Of a stretch of 64,000 bases of DNA, positions 18,289 through 27,309 are shown piece by piece. The stretch comes from Lysinibacillus sp. 2017. GTDB lineage: Bacteria; Bacillota; Bacilli; Bacillales_A; Planococcaceae. The notes beneath the pieces are model-generated. The model did not search any database. It was not told the origin of the DNA and saw only the letters and a program-made list of their open reading frames with translations. The position numbers were made by a program, and so were the translations under genes. The stretch lies in NCBI RefSeq assembly GCF_003073375.1, contig NZ_CP029002.1, positions 1,040,001-1,104,000 of the forward strand. Direction: 5' to 3'. The stretch's first letter is position 1, and each line of letters begins with the position of its first letter.

Positions 18289-19086
18289 ATGGGCGAATGG
18301 TATTTTGAATACGAGATTCAAGTGAACCGACCAGGATTACTTGGGGATATTGCTTCATTACTCGGTATGTTGCGTGTTAATATTGTCTCTATCAACGGTG
18401 TGGCCGAGGATCGACGAGGAATGCTTTTATCGACAGACAATGAAGAATCCATCCAACGATTTATTTCCATTGTTTCTACTATGGAAAATATTAATGTTAC
18501 GAGATTTCGTCAACCAAAATTACGAGATCGCTTAGCCCTTCGTCATGGTCATTACATTCCAAAAGATGCAGATGAAAAAAATACATTTCGTTTTGTTCGA
18601 GATGAGTTGGGGATTTTAGTTGATTTCATGGCTGAACTTTTTAAAAAAGAAGGGCATAGATTAATTGGAATTCGGGGAATGCCTCGAGTTGGTAAAACCG
18701 AATCGATTGTTGCTGCAAGTGTAAGTGCAAACAAACGCTGGCTTTTTATTTCATCGACTATGATAAAGCAAACTGTGCGGAGTTCTTTAATGGGAGACGA
18801 ATTTAGTGGCAATAATATATTCATTTTGGATGGTGCGGTAACTCGAAGATCTTCAGATGAACGTCATCAACAACTTGTCCGAGAAATGATGGGAATGCCG
18901 ACGATTAAAGTGATTGAACATCCAGATATATTTGTGCAGCATTCACCTTATAAAATAGAAGATTTTGATTATATTATTGAACTTAGAAATCATCCAGATG
19001 AAGAGATTACGTATGAAATTATTGAAAAAAATAATATGATGTCTACATCTGATGGCTTTGGTGGTTTTGGAGGATTTAATTTTTAA
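18289..19086 (+). CDS. ymfK: YmfK-like protein (DUF3388, ACT-like plus P-loop)
   Basis: 265 residues. The first 75 resemble an ACT-type ligand domain (QVNRPGLLGDIASLLGMLRVNIVSINGVAEDRRG). The centre has a P-loop-like GMPRVGKTES (about 128-137), and the tail is Gly/Phe-rich (GFGGFGGFNF). The family is conserved beside ymfJ and rodZ in Bacillales, with no known function. Ribosome binding site AAGGGGA. Whether the P-loop binds nucleotide is inference. Confidence 0.85.
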   Translation: MGEWYFEYEIQVNRPGLLGDIASLLGMLRVNIVSINGVAEDRRGMLLSTDNEESIQRFISIVSTMENINVTRFRQPKLRDRLALRHGHYIPKDADEKNTFRFVRDELGILVDFMAELFKKEGHRLIGIRGMPRVGKTESIVAASVSANKRWLFISSTMIKQTVRSSLMGDEFSGNNIFILDGAVTRRSSDERHQQLVREMMGMPTIKVIEHPDIFVQHSPYKIEDFDYIIELRNHPDEEITYEIIEKNNMMSTSDGFGGFGGFNF

Positions 19087-19156
19087 CAAATAACGTATTT
19101 CAACTAATCTACTAGTTGAACTAAATAATTGAATATATTAAAAGTGGGTGTTTTTT

Positions 19157-20047
19157 TTGACGGAATTAGGAACTCGCCTAAAAGAAGCGAGATTAGCGAA
19201 AGGTTATAGCTTAGAAGATTTACAGGAAATCACGAAAATTCAAAAGCGCTATTTAATGGGGATTGAAGAAGGAAACTATTCAATCATGCCAGGCTCTTTT
19301 TATGTTCGTGCATTCATTAAGCAATATGCAGAGGCAGTAGGATTGGATTCGGATGAAATTTTAACAGAATATCGTAAAGATGTGCCTGAAGTTCAAAAAG
19401 AAGAAGTGGCACAATCTTTTACCAAAAGCCCAAGTCGTCGTAAAATGGCGTCATCTTCAAGCAATAAATTGATGGAGGCTATGCCAAAACTAATCGTAGG
19501 GTTATTTGCAATTGTTATTATTGTCGTTATTTCTACATTATACTTACAAAAGATCGGTAATGTTTCGAATGTCGCAGAAGAAGATAATAAACCAATTGAA
19601 TATGAACAAAATCCAAAATCTGACCAAACTAATAAGCCAGCTGTAACAGAAGACGGTGAAGATCAAGATTCTGAAACTACAGAGCCAACAGAGCCGGTTC
19701 AAACAGAGCCTGTAATAGAGCAAGAAATCAGTACAGGTACAGTAGATGGAGAAAATACTACGTACGAAGTGACAGGTACAGATGCTTTAAAAGTACGAGT
19801 TGAAGTTTCTGGTGATACATGGGTTGGTATTCGAAATGAATTACGTGATGAGCAAGTAACCGCTAAAGTATACAACGCTGGTCAAATTGTTGAGTTTGAT
19901 TCAACTGAAGATAGTTATGCACGTATCCGTTTAGGAAACTCAAAAGTGGCAAAAATATACGTAAATGATGTAGAATTACAATATACGCAAGATCGAGTTG
20001 CGCAAAATATTATTTTAAAATTAGTTCAAGAACAACAAGCAGAGTAG
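19157..20047 (+). CDS. rodZ: RodZ-like membrane helix-turn-helix protein (YmfM)
   Basis: About 296 residues. A cytoplasmic Cro/CI-type helix-turn-helix (LKEARLAKGYSLEDLQEITKIQ onward) contains ITKIQKRYLMGIEEGNY and MPGSFYVRAFIKQYAEAVG. Then come a basic linker, one membrane segment (LIVGLFAIVIIVVISTLYL, about 115-135), a Glu/Thr/Pro-rich stalk and a C-terminal DUF4115 beta domain. RodZ links MreB to the cell-wall elongation machinery. TTG 19157 is favoured (GGGTG eight bases earlier) over GTG 19148, which lies in that site. Confidence 0.87.
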   Translation: MTELGTRLKEARLAKGYSLEDLQEITKIQKRYLMGIEEGNYSIMPGSFYVRAFIKQYAEAVGLDSDEILTEYRKDVPEVQKEEVAQSFTKSPSRRKMASSSSNKLMEAMPKLIVGLFAIVIIVVISTLYLQKIGNVSNVAEEDNKPIEYEQNPKSDQTNKPAVTEDGEDQDSETTEPTEPVQTEPVIEQEISTGTVDGENTTYEVTGTDALKVRVEVSGDTWVGIRNELRDEQVTAKVYNAGQIVEFDSTEDSYARIRLGNSKVAKIYVNDVELQYTQDRVAQNIILKLVQEQQAE

Positions 20048-20074
20048 TCATCTGAGGGGATGACTTTCTTCTTC
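20046..20074 (+). terminator. Weak terminator/attenuator between rodZ and pgsA
   Basis: Short stem AGTCATC / GATGACT overlapping the rodZ stop, followed by a TTTCTTCTT tract. Confidence 0.4.
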
Positions 20075-20094
20075 CAAACGAAAGGTGTTAACAA

Positions 20095-20673
20095 ATGAAC
20101 ATTCCAAATAAGATTACAGTCTCACGCATCTTATTAATTCCTATTTTTGTAGTAATTATGATGTTTGATTTTGGCTGGGGGAATATGACGCTATTTGGCG
20201 CCGAAATGCAAGTCAACTATTTCGTAGGTGCGCTTATTTTCATTTTTGCATCAGCTACAGATTGGGTAGATGGCTTTTATGCACGTAAATACAATTTAGT
20301 TACGAATTTTGGGAAATTTTTAGACCCTCTTGCTGATAAATTACTTGTTTCAGCAGCGTTTATTTTACTAGTTGAAATGGAACTAGCGCCAGCATGGGTT
20401 GTCATTATTATTATTTCTCGTGAGTTTGCCGTAACAGGCTTACGTTTAATTTTAGCTGGGCAAGGAGAAGTTGTGGCAGCAAACCAATTGGGGAAAATTA
20501 AAACATGGGCTCAAATTGTTGCGATTTCAGCGTTGATTTTGCATAATACGATTTTCACATTAATCGGTATTCCTTTCGATACGATAATGCTATATATAGC
20601 ATTATTCTTTACACTATGGTCTGGTTGGGATTATTTCTATTTAAATCGTCGCGTATTACTTGATTCAAAATAA
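20095..20673 (+). CDS. pgsA: CDP-diacylglycerol-glycerol-3-phosphate 3-phosphatidyltransferase
   Basis: Membrane enzyme of phosphatidylglycerol synthesis: CDP-diacylglycerol + glycerol 3-phosphate to phosphatidylglycerol phosphate. The 192-residue protein has the CDP-alcohol phosphotransferase motif spread over DWVDGFYARKY...GKFLDPLADK (the D-x2-D-G-x2-A-R-x8-G-x3-D-x3-D pattern) and four to six hydrophobic segments. Ribosome binding site GAAAGGTG. It follows rodZ as in B. subtilis. Confidence 0.95.
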   Translation: MNIPNKITVSRILLIPIFVVIMMFDFGWGNMTLFGAEMQVNYFVGALIFIFASATDWVDGFYARKYNLVTNFGKFLDPLADKLLVSAAFILLVEMELAPAWVVIIIISREFAVTGLRLILAGQGEVVAANQLGKIKTWAQIVAISALILHNTIFTLIGIPFDTIMLYIALFFTLWSGWDYFYLNRRVLLDSK

Positions 20674-20685
20674 TAAAAGTATGGT

Positions 20686-20806
20686 AAAACTAGGTAGGAG
20701 TTTTCTTGGTAGATAAAAACCAATAAGATATCGAGGAAATCCACATAAGAAATAACATCAACTCGCGCTATTAAGGCGCGAGTTGTGTTTTTCTAACCTA
20801 GTTTTA
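20686..20806 (+). repeat. Nested inverted-repeat structure between pgsA and cinA
   Basis: The gap is enclosed by TAAAACTAGGT (20685-20695) and its exact inverse ACCTAGTTTTA (20796-20806). Inside lie a small TTGGT/ACCAA hairpin and a strong CAACTCGCGC / GCGCGAGTTG hairpin. The layout is a closing helix with internal hairpins, more than a plain terminator needs. Confidence 0.55.
20759..20792 (+). terminator. Intrinsic terminator after pgsA
   Basis: Ten-base-pair GC-rich stem CAACTCGCGC / GCGCGAGTTG followed by TGTTTTT. Confidence 0.8.
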
Positions 20807-20828
20807 TTTTTAATTTTGGGGGATTATT

Positions 20829-22094
20829 ATGAATGCAGAAATTATAGCGGTAGGATCTGAGTTATTATTAGGACAAATAGCGAACACGAATGCAAAATTT
20901 ATTTCAAACCAACTATCAGAACTTGGGATTAATGTTTTTTTTCATACGGTGGTAGGAGATAATCAATTGAGATTGTTAGATGCAATTGAAATTGCCGAGA
21001 AACGCGCGGATTTAATAATTTTTTCAGGCGGACTTGGACCAACGAAAGATGATTTAACGAAAGAAACGATTGCAAAACATTTAGGTAAAGAGCTTGTCAG
21101 CGACGACACTGCATTACACTATATCGAGCAATTCTTTGCAAAACAAAATCGACTGATGACGGATAATAATCGAAAGCAGGCACTTGTATTAGAGGGCTGT
21201 GACGTTTTAGCAAATCATCACGGGATGGCGCCTGGGATGTTTTTAAAACAGAATGAACGGATATATATCTTATTACCAGGTCCTCCTAAAGAGCTTGAGC
21301 CGATGTTCCAATTCGAAACAAAAACAAAATTAGCTGCTGTTTTACAAGATGGTGGTGTAATTTTATCGCATGTATTACGTTTTTATGGTATTGGGGAAGC
21401 TGAATTAGAAGTGCGTATACAGCGCATTTTGGAAGAACAAACAAATCCGACAGTTGCACCACTTGCTTCAGATGGTGAAGTGACATTACGTATTACGGCT
21501 AAAGCAGCAAATGAAGAGCAAGCAATGCACTTAATCAACATAAAAGCAAAAGAAATCTTAGATATTGTTGGGGAATATCATTATGGTGTAAACGATGATT
21601 CCCTTGCCTCTAAATTGGTGGAAATGTTACTTGAGAACGATTTAACGATTGCAGCAGCAGAAAGTTTAACGGCTGGTTTGTTTCAATCTGAACTTGCGGA
21701 AATTTCAGGGGTGAGCGGTGCGCTTATTGGCGGTGTTGTAACCTATACTGAACAAGCAAAAATAGAACAACTTGGAATTTCAGAACAACTTATCGAGACC
21801 TATAGTGTCGTGAGTAGTGAATGTGCAGCAGAAATGGCCTTAAAAGTACGTGAAAAATTTAAAACGAATATTGGGGTTGGCTTAACTGGAGCAGCAGGAC
21901 CAGCCAGTCATGCTGGTCAACCTGCGGGGACAATTTGGGTAGCAATTTGTATTGATGAACAAGCGCCGATTACGTACAAACTTCAGCTATCTGGTTCGCG
22001 CAATACAAACCGCTTACGTGCTGTGAAATTTACGTATAGCTTCTTAATGCGTGAACTTGTAAAGCAAGGATATAAAAGGATAAATTCAATTTAA
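20829..22094 (+). CDS. cinA: CinA-family protein (competence/damage-inducible)
   Basis: 421 residues with the usual two domains: an N-terminal molybdopterin-binding-like domain (AVGSELLLGQ, GGLGPTKDDLT, LPGPPKEL) and a C-terminal nicotinamide-nucleotide amidohydrolase-type CinA domain (AESLTAGL, GVVTYTEQAK, GLTGAAGP). Such proteins act in pyridine nucleotide salvage/repair and are linked to competence. Ribosome binding site GGGGGA. Followed by recA, as in B. subtilis, after a 159-base gap with an SOS-type promoter. Confidence 0.93.
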   Translation: MNAEIIAVGSELLLGQIANTNAKFISNQLSELGINVFFHTVVGDNQLRLLDAIEIAEKRADLIIFSGGLGPTKDDLTKETIAKHLGKELVSDDTALHYIEQFFAKQNRLMTDNNRKQALVLEGCDVLANHHGMAPGMFLKQNERIYILLPGPPKELEPMFQFETKTKLAAVLQDGGVILSHVLRFYGIGEAELEVRIQRILEEQTNPTVAPLASDGEVTLRITAKAANEEQAMHLINIKAKEILDIVGEYHYGVNDDSLASKLVEMLLENDLTIAAAESLTAGLFQSELAEISGVSGALIGGVVTYTEQAKIEQLGISEQLIETYSVVSSECAAEMALKVREKFKTNIGVGLTGAAGPASHAGQPAGTIWVAICIDEQAPITYKLQLSGSRNTNRLRAVKFTYSFLMRELVKQGYKRINSI

Positions 22095-22159
22095 AAAGTA
22101 CATGAAATGGATATTTCTAGCTTGAAAAATGGGCGAATTAAAATCTTTTAAAGAAAAAC

Positions 22160-22173
22160 CGAAAATATGTTCG
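22160..22173 (+). promoter_or_regulatory. LexA (SOS) box upstream of recA
   Basis: CGAAAATATGTTCG matches the Gram-positive SOS box CGAAC-N4-GTTCG with one mismatch in the left half. It ends eight bases before the -35 hexamer. Confidence 0.8.
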
Positions 22174-22181
22174 CTTTTTTC

Positions 22182-22210
22182 TTGAATGTTATCTCATTAG
22201 CAAGTATAAT
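22182..22210 (+). promoter_or_regulatory. Sigma-A promoter of recA
   Basis: TTGAAT, 17-base spacer, perfect TATAAT; the SOS box sits directly upstream. Confidence 0.85.
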
Positions 22211-22253
22211 AGAGACATAAAACAATAAAGTTTTTTCTTAAGGAGGAAATAGC

Positions 22254-23318
22254 TTGAGCGATCGTAAAGCAGCATTAGATATGGCGTTAAAACAAATTGA
22301 AAAACAATTTGGTAAAGGTTCGGTTATGAAGTTAGGTGAAAATTCAAATCGTAAAATGGAAACATCTTCATCAGGATCAATTGCAATTGATGCAGCATTA
22401 GGAGTTGGCGGTTACCCACGTGGACGTATTGTGGAAGTATATGGACCAGAATCTTCTGGTAAAACAACTGTAACGTTACATGCCATTGCAGAAATTCAAA
22501 AAAACGGTGGTACAGCAGCGTTTATCGATGCTGAGCATGCGTTAGATCCTTTATATGCACAAAAATTAGGTGTAAACATTGATGAATTATTATTAGCTCA
22601 ACCAGATACAGGTGAACAAGCACTTGAAATCGCTGAAGCATTAGTACGCTCTGGTGCGGTTGATATTATCGTTATTGACTCAGTAGCAGCATTAGTACCA
22701 AAAGCAGAGATTGAGGGCGAAATGGGTGACTCTCACATGGGTCTACAAGCGCGTTTAATGTCTCAAGCATTACGTAAATTATCAGGTGTTATTAATAAAT
22801 CTAATACACTTGCCATCTTCATCAACCAAATTCGTGAAAAAATTGGTGTTATGTTCGGTAACCCAGAAACAACTACAGGTGGACGTGCGTTAAAATTCTA
22901 TTCATCAATCCGTTTAGAAGTACGTCGTGGTGAAGCAATTAAGCAAGGTACAGAAATCGTTGGTAACAAAACGAAAATTAAAGTTGTAAAAAATAAAGTG
23001 GCACCACCATTCCGTACAGCAGAAGTTGATATTATGTATGGTGAAGGGATTTCTAAAGAAGGCGAAATCGTTGATATTGGTGCTGAATTAGACATTATTC
23101 AAAAAAGCGGATCTTGGTATTCGTACAATAACGATCGTATTGGACAAGGTCGTGAAAATGTAAAACAATATTTAAAAGAAAATCCAGCTACTCGCGACGA
23201 AGTTTCTGAAAAAATTCGTGAACATTTCGGTATTGGTGAGATTGGTTACACAATCGGTGCCCATGACAATCAAGCAGAAGAAGAAGAAGAAGTAGAGTTA
23301 TTCGAAGAGAAAGAATAA
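22254..23318 (+). CDS. recA: Recombinase RecA
   Basis: 354-residue DNA strand-exchange ATPase of homologous recombination and SOS induction. Walker [10 protein letters not shown] at about 64-72, [20 protein letters not shown] and the DNA-binding loop segment [16 protein letters not shown] are all canonical; the C-terminus is acidic ([13 protein letters not shown]). TTG start with AGGAGG (22241-22246), eight bases upstream. The box and promoter upstream indicate LexA control. Single-gene transcript ending at a hairpin. Confidence 0.98.
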   Translation: MSDRKAALDMALKQIEKQFGKGSVMKLGENSNRKMETSSSGSIAIDAALGVGGYPRGRIVEVYGPESSGKTTVTLHAIAEIQKNGGTAAFIDAEHALDPLYAQKLGVNIDELLLAQPDTGEQALEIAEALVRSGAVDIIVIDSVAALVPKAEIEGEMGDSHMGLQARLMSQALRKLSGVINKSNTLAIFINQIREKIGVMFGNPETTTGGRALKFYSSIRLEVRRGEAIKQGTEIVGNKTKIKVVKNKVAPPFRTAEVDIMYGEGISKEGEIVDIGAELDIIQKSGSWYSYNNDRIGQGRENVKQYLKENPATRDEVSEKIREHFGIGEIGYTIGAHDNQAEEEEEVELFEEKE

Positions 23319-23327
23319 TCTTCAACG

Positions 23328-23360
23328 ACCCAAGTGGAGTAATCCATTTGGGTTTTTTTG
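23328..23360 (+). terminator. Intrinsic terminator after recA
   Basis: ACCCAAGTGGA / TCCATTTGGGT stem with a G-U pair, then seven T. Confidence 0.85.
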
Positions 23361-23555
23361 AAATTAAAACAATCTATTATAATTATTAAGCCGAACGAAA
23401 AGTTAAAATGACATTTACAATAATTACTGTAAAATTATATAATGATTGGGATAATGCATTTCATCATTTATTGAAATAAGAGCTTAAAGGAAAATAAGAA
23501 TGATATGTATGAATCAAGTATTAAGATATAATAAGGTATGGGCAAATGGCTATTC

Positions 23556-23584
23556 TTGACATACCCAAATTGGAACTATACAAT
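23556..23584 (+). promoter_or_regulatory. Sigma-A promoter of rny
   Basis: Consensus TTGACA (23556-23561), 17-base spacer, TACAAT (23579-23584). The leader is roughly 110 bases and contains the hairpin AGTATGTT / AACATACT (23623-23648). B. subtilis pbpX, which lies between recA and rny there, is absent; the rest of the gap after recA shows no gene. Confidence 0.8.
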
Positions 23585-23700
23585 TAAAATGTATAATTTC
23601 TAAATTTTGAAATGAAATAGGCAGTATGTTTTTCTCTATGAACATACTCAGCCGACTACAAACAAGAACATCAGACATATCGGCATAGGAGGAGAAATCT

Positions 23701-25257
23701 ATGATGGAATCAGTACTCCCTGCTTTGTTTGGATTTGCTGTCGGTGTCGCTGTTATCTATTTTTACATGAAACAAGTGAATGAATCAAAAGTAACTGGTG
23801 CAAAGCATGTTGCATCGCAAATCGTTGATGAAGCGAAGCGTGAAGCAGATGCTCTGAAAAAAGAAGCACTACTTGAAGCGAAGGATGAAACTCACAAATT
23901 TCGTACTGAAGCAGAAAATGACATTCGTGAACGTCGTGGAGAGCTTCAGAAACAAGAGAACCGTTTATTGCAAAGAGAAGAAAATCTTGACCGCAAAGAT
24001 GAAACTCTGAATAAAAGAGAGACAGGCTTAGAGCGTAAGGAAGAAGCTCTATCAAGCAGACAACAGCATATTGAACAGATGGAAAGCAAAGTGGAAGAAC
24101 TTGTTGCAAGTCAAAAAACAGAGCTTGAACGTGTTGCAGGACTGACTCGTGAAGAAGCGAAAGAGGTTATTCTGAAGGAAGTTGAAAATGAACTGACAAC
24201 AGATATCTCAGTAATGACAAAAGAAGCAGAAACACGTGCGAAAGAAGAGTCAGACAAAAAGGCTCGTGAGATTTTATCACTTGCATTACAACGCTTTGCA
24301 GCAGACCATGTTGCAGAAACAACAGTGTCCGTTGTAAACTTACCAAATGATGAGATGAAAGGTCGTATCATTGGACGTGAAGGTCGAAACATTCGAACAT
24401 TGGAAACGCTTACGGGTATCGATTTAATTATTGATGATACACCTGAAGCAGTTATTTTATCTGGCTTCGATCCAATTCGTCGTGAAACAGCTCGTCTAGC
24501 ATTAGAAAAATTAGTACAAGATGGTCGTATTCACCCAGCGCGTATTGAAGAAATGGTTGAAAAATCTCGCCGTGAAGTGGATGAACAAATCCGCGAAACA
24601 GGTGAGCAAACTTCATTTGATGTAGGTATTCATAATTTACATCCAGATTTAATGAAAATTCTAGGTCGTATGAAGTATCGTACAAGTTATGGTCAAAACG
24701 TATTAAAGCACTCAGTAGAAGTTGCGCATTTAGCGGGATTACTTGCTGCAGAGCTTGGCGAAGACGTGACATTAGCGCGTCGTGCAGGTTTACTGCATGA
24801 TATCGGTAAAGCAATTGACCATGAAGTAGAAGGAAGCCACGTGGAAATTGGTGTAGAATTAGCAACGAAGTATAAAGAACACCCAGTTGTTATTAACTCA
24901 ATTGCCTCTCACCATGGTGATACAGAAGCCACTTCAGTTATCGCAGTACTTGTTGCAGCAGCCGATGCATTATCAGCAGCGCGTCCAGGTGCTCGTAGCG
25001 AAACACTTGAAAACTACATTCGTCGCCTAGAAAAACTCGAAGAAATTTCTGAAAGTTATGACGGCGTCGAAAAATCATTTGCAATTCAAGCAGGTCGTGA
25101 AGTCCGTATTATTGTTCAGCCTGAGAAGATTGATGATCTTACTTCACATCGATTAGCGCGAGATATTCGTAAGCGAATTGAAGAAGAACTTGATTATCCA
25201 GGTCATATTAAAGTAACGGTTATTCGTGAAACTCGAGCAGTTGAATACGCAAAATAA
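23701..25257 (+). CDS. rny: Ribonuclease Y
   Basis: Membrane-anchored endoribonuclease that starts mRNA decay, 518 residues. One N-terminal membrane segment ([15 protein letters not shown]), a long charged coiled coil to about residue 200, a KH RNA-binding domain ([21 protein letters not shown], split here at its centre around residue 225) and an HD phosphohydrolase domain with [10 protein letters not shown] and [20 protein letters not shown] ribosome binding site; two tandem ATGs (23701, 23704). Promoter and leader are clear. Confidence 0.97.
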   Translation: MMESVLPALFGFAVGVAVIYFYMKQVNESKVTGAKHVASQIVDEAKREADALKKEALLEAKDETHKFRTEAENDIRERRGELQKQENRLLQREENLDRKDETLNKRETGLERKEEALSSRQQHIEQMESKVEELVASQKTELERVAGLTREEAKEVILKEVENELTTDISVMTKEAETRAKEESDKKAREILSLALQRFAADHVAETTVSVVNLPNDEMKGRIIGREGRNIRTLETLTGIDLIIDDTPEAVILSGFDPIRRETARLALEKLVQDGRIHPARIEEMVEKSRREVDEQIRETGEQTSFDVGIHNLHPDLMKILGRMKYRTSYGQNVLKHSVEVAHLAGLLAAELGEDVTLARRAGLLHDIGKAIDHEVEGSHVEIGVELATKYKEHPVVINSIASHHGDTEATSVIAVLVAAADALSAARPGARSETLENYIRRLEKLEEISESYDGVEKSFAIQAGREVRIIVQPEKIDDLTSHRLARDIRKRIEEELDYPGHIKVTVIRETRAVEYAK

Positions 25258-25270
25258 CAGTATTACTAAA

Positions 25271-25305
25271 TCCTAAAAGTATTCGTACTTTTAGGGTTTT
25301 TCTCT
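25271..25305 (+). terminator. Intrinsic terminator after rny
   Basis: CCTAAAAGTA / TACTTTTAGG stem followed by GTTTTTCT. Confidence 0.8.
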
Positions 25306-25387
25306 TTGTATAACGAAGTGTCGTTTGCATCAAACTATTGTACAGTGCTAAAATGGAGTGTAGTAGATAGAAAGTGTGGTTATTTAA

Positions 25388-26185
25388 ATGAAGGTTTTAT
25401 TTATCGGTGATATCGTTGGTTCGATTGGCCGTGACGCAGTAGAGAAGTACTTACCGCGTTTAAAGAAAAAATATGCAATCGATGTTGTCATTGCAAATGG
25501 TGAAAATGCTGCGGCAGGTCGTGGTATTACACATAGCATTTATAATGACCTATTACAAATGGGTGTTGATGTCATTACAATGGGTAACCATACGTGGGAC
25601 AACAAAGATATTTTTGAATTTATCGATGATGCGGAATATTTAATCCGTCCAGCAAACTTCTCAGAGGATGCACCAGGTAAAGGCATGGTGCAAATTTCGA
25701 AAAATGGTACGACTTTAACGGTGATTAACTTGCACGGTCGTGTCTTCTTACCCCCACATGAAGATCCATTTAAAATGGCTGAAGAAATGGTAGCAGAAGC
25801 GCGCAAAACGTCTCCTTTAGTATTTGTCGATTTCCACGCAGAAGCAACTTCTGAAAAAATCGCTTTAGGTTGGCACCTAGATGGTAAGGCATCAGTTGTT
25901 GTAGGTACACATACACATGTACAAACAGCGGACAACCGCATTTACCCAGGTGGAACAGCCTATATTACAGATGTAGGTATGACGGGTCCTTACGATGAAA
26001 TCCTTGGCATGGGGAAAGAAAATGTACTTTACAAATTCCAAACAAATATGCCAGCACGTTATGAAGTACCGAAAAAGGGTCGTGAAGTATTAAGTGGCTT
26101 CTTTGTCGAATTAGATGACAAAACGGGAAAAGCATTACGTCATGAACGCGTGTATATTAATGAAGATAATCCATTTAAAGCATAA
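25388..26185 (+). CDS. ymdB: YmdB-family phosphodiesterase
   Basis: 265-residue calcineurin-like (TIGR00282) metallophosphodiesterase. Metal-binding motifs: FIGDIVGSIGRD, NGENAAAGRG, MGNHTWDN and VDFHAEATSEK, VGTHTHVQTADNR. In B. subtilis YmdB hydrolyses cyclic nucleotides and affects the choice between motility and biofilm. Here the polysaccharide island begins directly downstream; in B. subtilis spoVS is the next gene. No strong promoter was identified in the 130-base gap after rny. Confidence 0.93.
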   Translation: MKVLFIGDIVGSIGRDAVEKYLPRLKKKYAIDVVIANGENAAAGRGITHSIYNDLLQMGVDVITMGNHTWDNKDIFEFIDDAEYLIRPANFSEDAPGKGMVQISKNGTTLTVINLHGRVFLPPHEDPFKMAEEMVAEARKTSPLVFVDFHAEATSEKIALGWHLDGKASVVVGTHTHVQTADNRIYPGGTAYITDVGMTGPYDEILGMGKENVLYKFQTNMPARYEVPKKGREVLSGFFVELDDKTGKALRHERVYINEDNPFKA

Positions 26186-26212
26186 TAAAAATTAAAATAG
26201 TAAACAAAATGA

Positions 26213-26273
26213 AACACCTATCGTTGAATAGAATGGGCAATCCCTTTCAATTCAGCAGATAGGTGTTTTTTAC
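26213..26273 (+). terminator. Intrinsic terminator after ymdB
   Basis: ACACCTATC / GATAGGTGT with an inner TTGAAT/ATTCA helix and a T-run on the + side. It separates the backbone from the polysaccharide island. The rest of the gap to 26482 is AT-rich with no clear feature. Confidence 0.8.
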
Positions 26274-26482
26274 TTTTAGTAAAAGCAAAGATGTTATTGA
26301 ATCATGTATACCTTGGTTAATAGAGAGTAGAAAAGCGTCCACCTTTACAAAGAAACTTTAAAATAACTAACATAATAAATATGTAAAAGGTATTTTTTAT
26401 AAAATGTGGAATTATAGGTAATACTATTAAATATAAATAGATAATGGTTCAATTTGAATAATTAATAATAGAGGTGGAAATT

Positions 26483-27250
26483 ATGGTTGATATGCATTGT
26501 CATATATTATGGAATGAAGATGATGGACCTACTTCAAAGGCAGAAACGATGAAACTGATTGAACAGGCGGTAAAGGAAGGAATCACGACAATTATTTCCA
26601 CATCACATAGCAATCATCCCCTATATGATGTGGAATATAATGTAGTTACAAATCAAGTAGGTATTTTACAAAACGAACTCATAAACAATAATATCCCTCT
26701 CACTCTATATACCGGTCATGAAGTACGGTTATCCGAAAAAATCATTCCACTCTATCAAACAAAACAAATTCACACATTGGCAAACTCACAATATCTTCTA
26801 TTAGAATTACCAGCCTACACCGTACCGAATTATACAAAACATATCATTCATGCGCTATTGATGGAAGGGATTACGCCAATAATTGCACATCCTGAACGCA
26901 ATAAAGCAATTGCTGAGAAACCAGATCGTCTAGTGGAGCTTATCCGCCAAGGGGCACTTTCACAAATAACAGCAGGCAGTTTAATCGGTCATTTTGGTCG
27001 TGCTGTGCAAAAGCTGTCCCTTGATTTAGTGAAGGCCAATTTAGTGCATGTCTATGGTTCCGATGCGCATAATTTACTCACGCGACCATTTCTTTTTGAT
27101 GAAGGTCTATGTTATTTGGAGAAGAAAAAAGAATTAGATACAGTAGATATCCTCCTTGAAAATAATGAGAGAATTATTCAAAACAAACCATTTCTTATAA
27201 AAGAACCAGAAGAAATGGATACGGCGAAGTGGTGGAAAATTTTTAGTTAG
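26483..27250 (+). CDS. cpsB: PHP-type tyrosine-protein phosphatase (CpsB/YwqE family)
   Basis: 255-residue manganese-dependent phosphotyrosine phosphatase that reverses BY-kinase phosphorylation in capsule/EPS control. PHP metal motifs are visible: MHCHILWNEDDGP, STSHSNHP, GHEVR, IAHPERNKAI and GSDAHN. AQITSGSL-like SQITAGSLIGHFG is a YwqE/CpsB signature. ATG 26483 follows GAGGTGG (26471-26477); GTG 26474 lies in that site. Its kinase partner is encoded 30 kb away at the other end of the island (56320). Confidence 0.92.
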   Translation: MVDMHCHILWNEDDGPTSKAETMKLIEQAVKEGITTIISTSHSNHPLYDVEYNVVTNQVGILQNELINNNIPLTLYTGHEVRLSEKIIPLYQTKQIHTLANSQYLLLELPAYTVPNYTKHIIHALLMEGITPIIAHPERNKAIAEKPDRLVELIRQGALSQITAGSLIGHFGRAVQKLSLDLVKANLVHVYGSDAHNLLTRPFLFDEGLCYLEKKKELDTVDILLENNERIIQNKPFLIKEPEEMDTAKWWKIFS

Positions 27251-27309
27251 CAATTACTAGCACAAGTAGCAAATTTCGAAGTTGACTAGAACTAAAAGGA
27301 GAACTATTA

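Noticed and set aside
24452-24865. 137-codon open frame on the minus strand inside rny
   Set aside because: It lies opposite the conserved KH/HD coding region, has Leu/His-rich low-complexity content typical of an antisense shadow, and no ribosome binding site.
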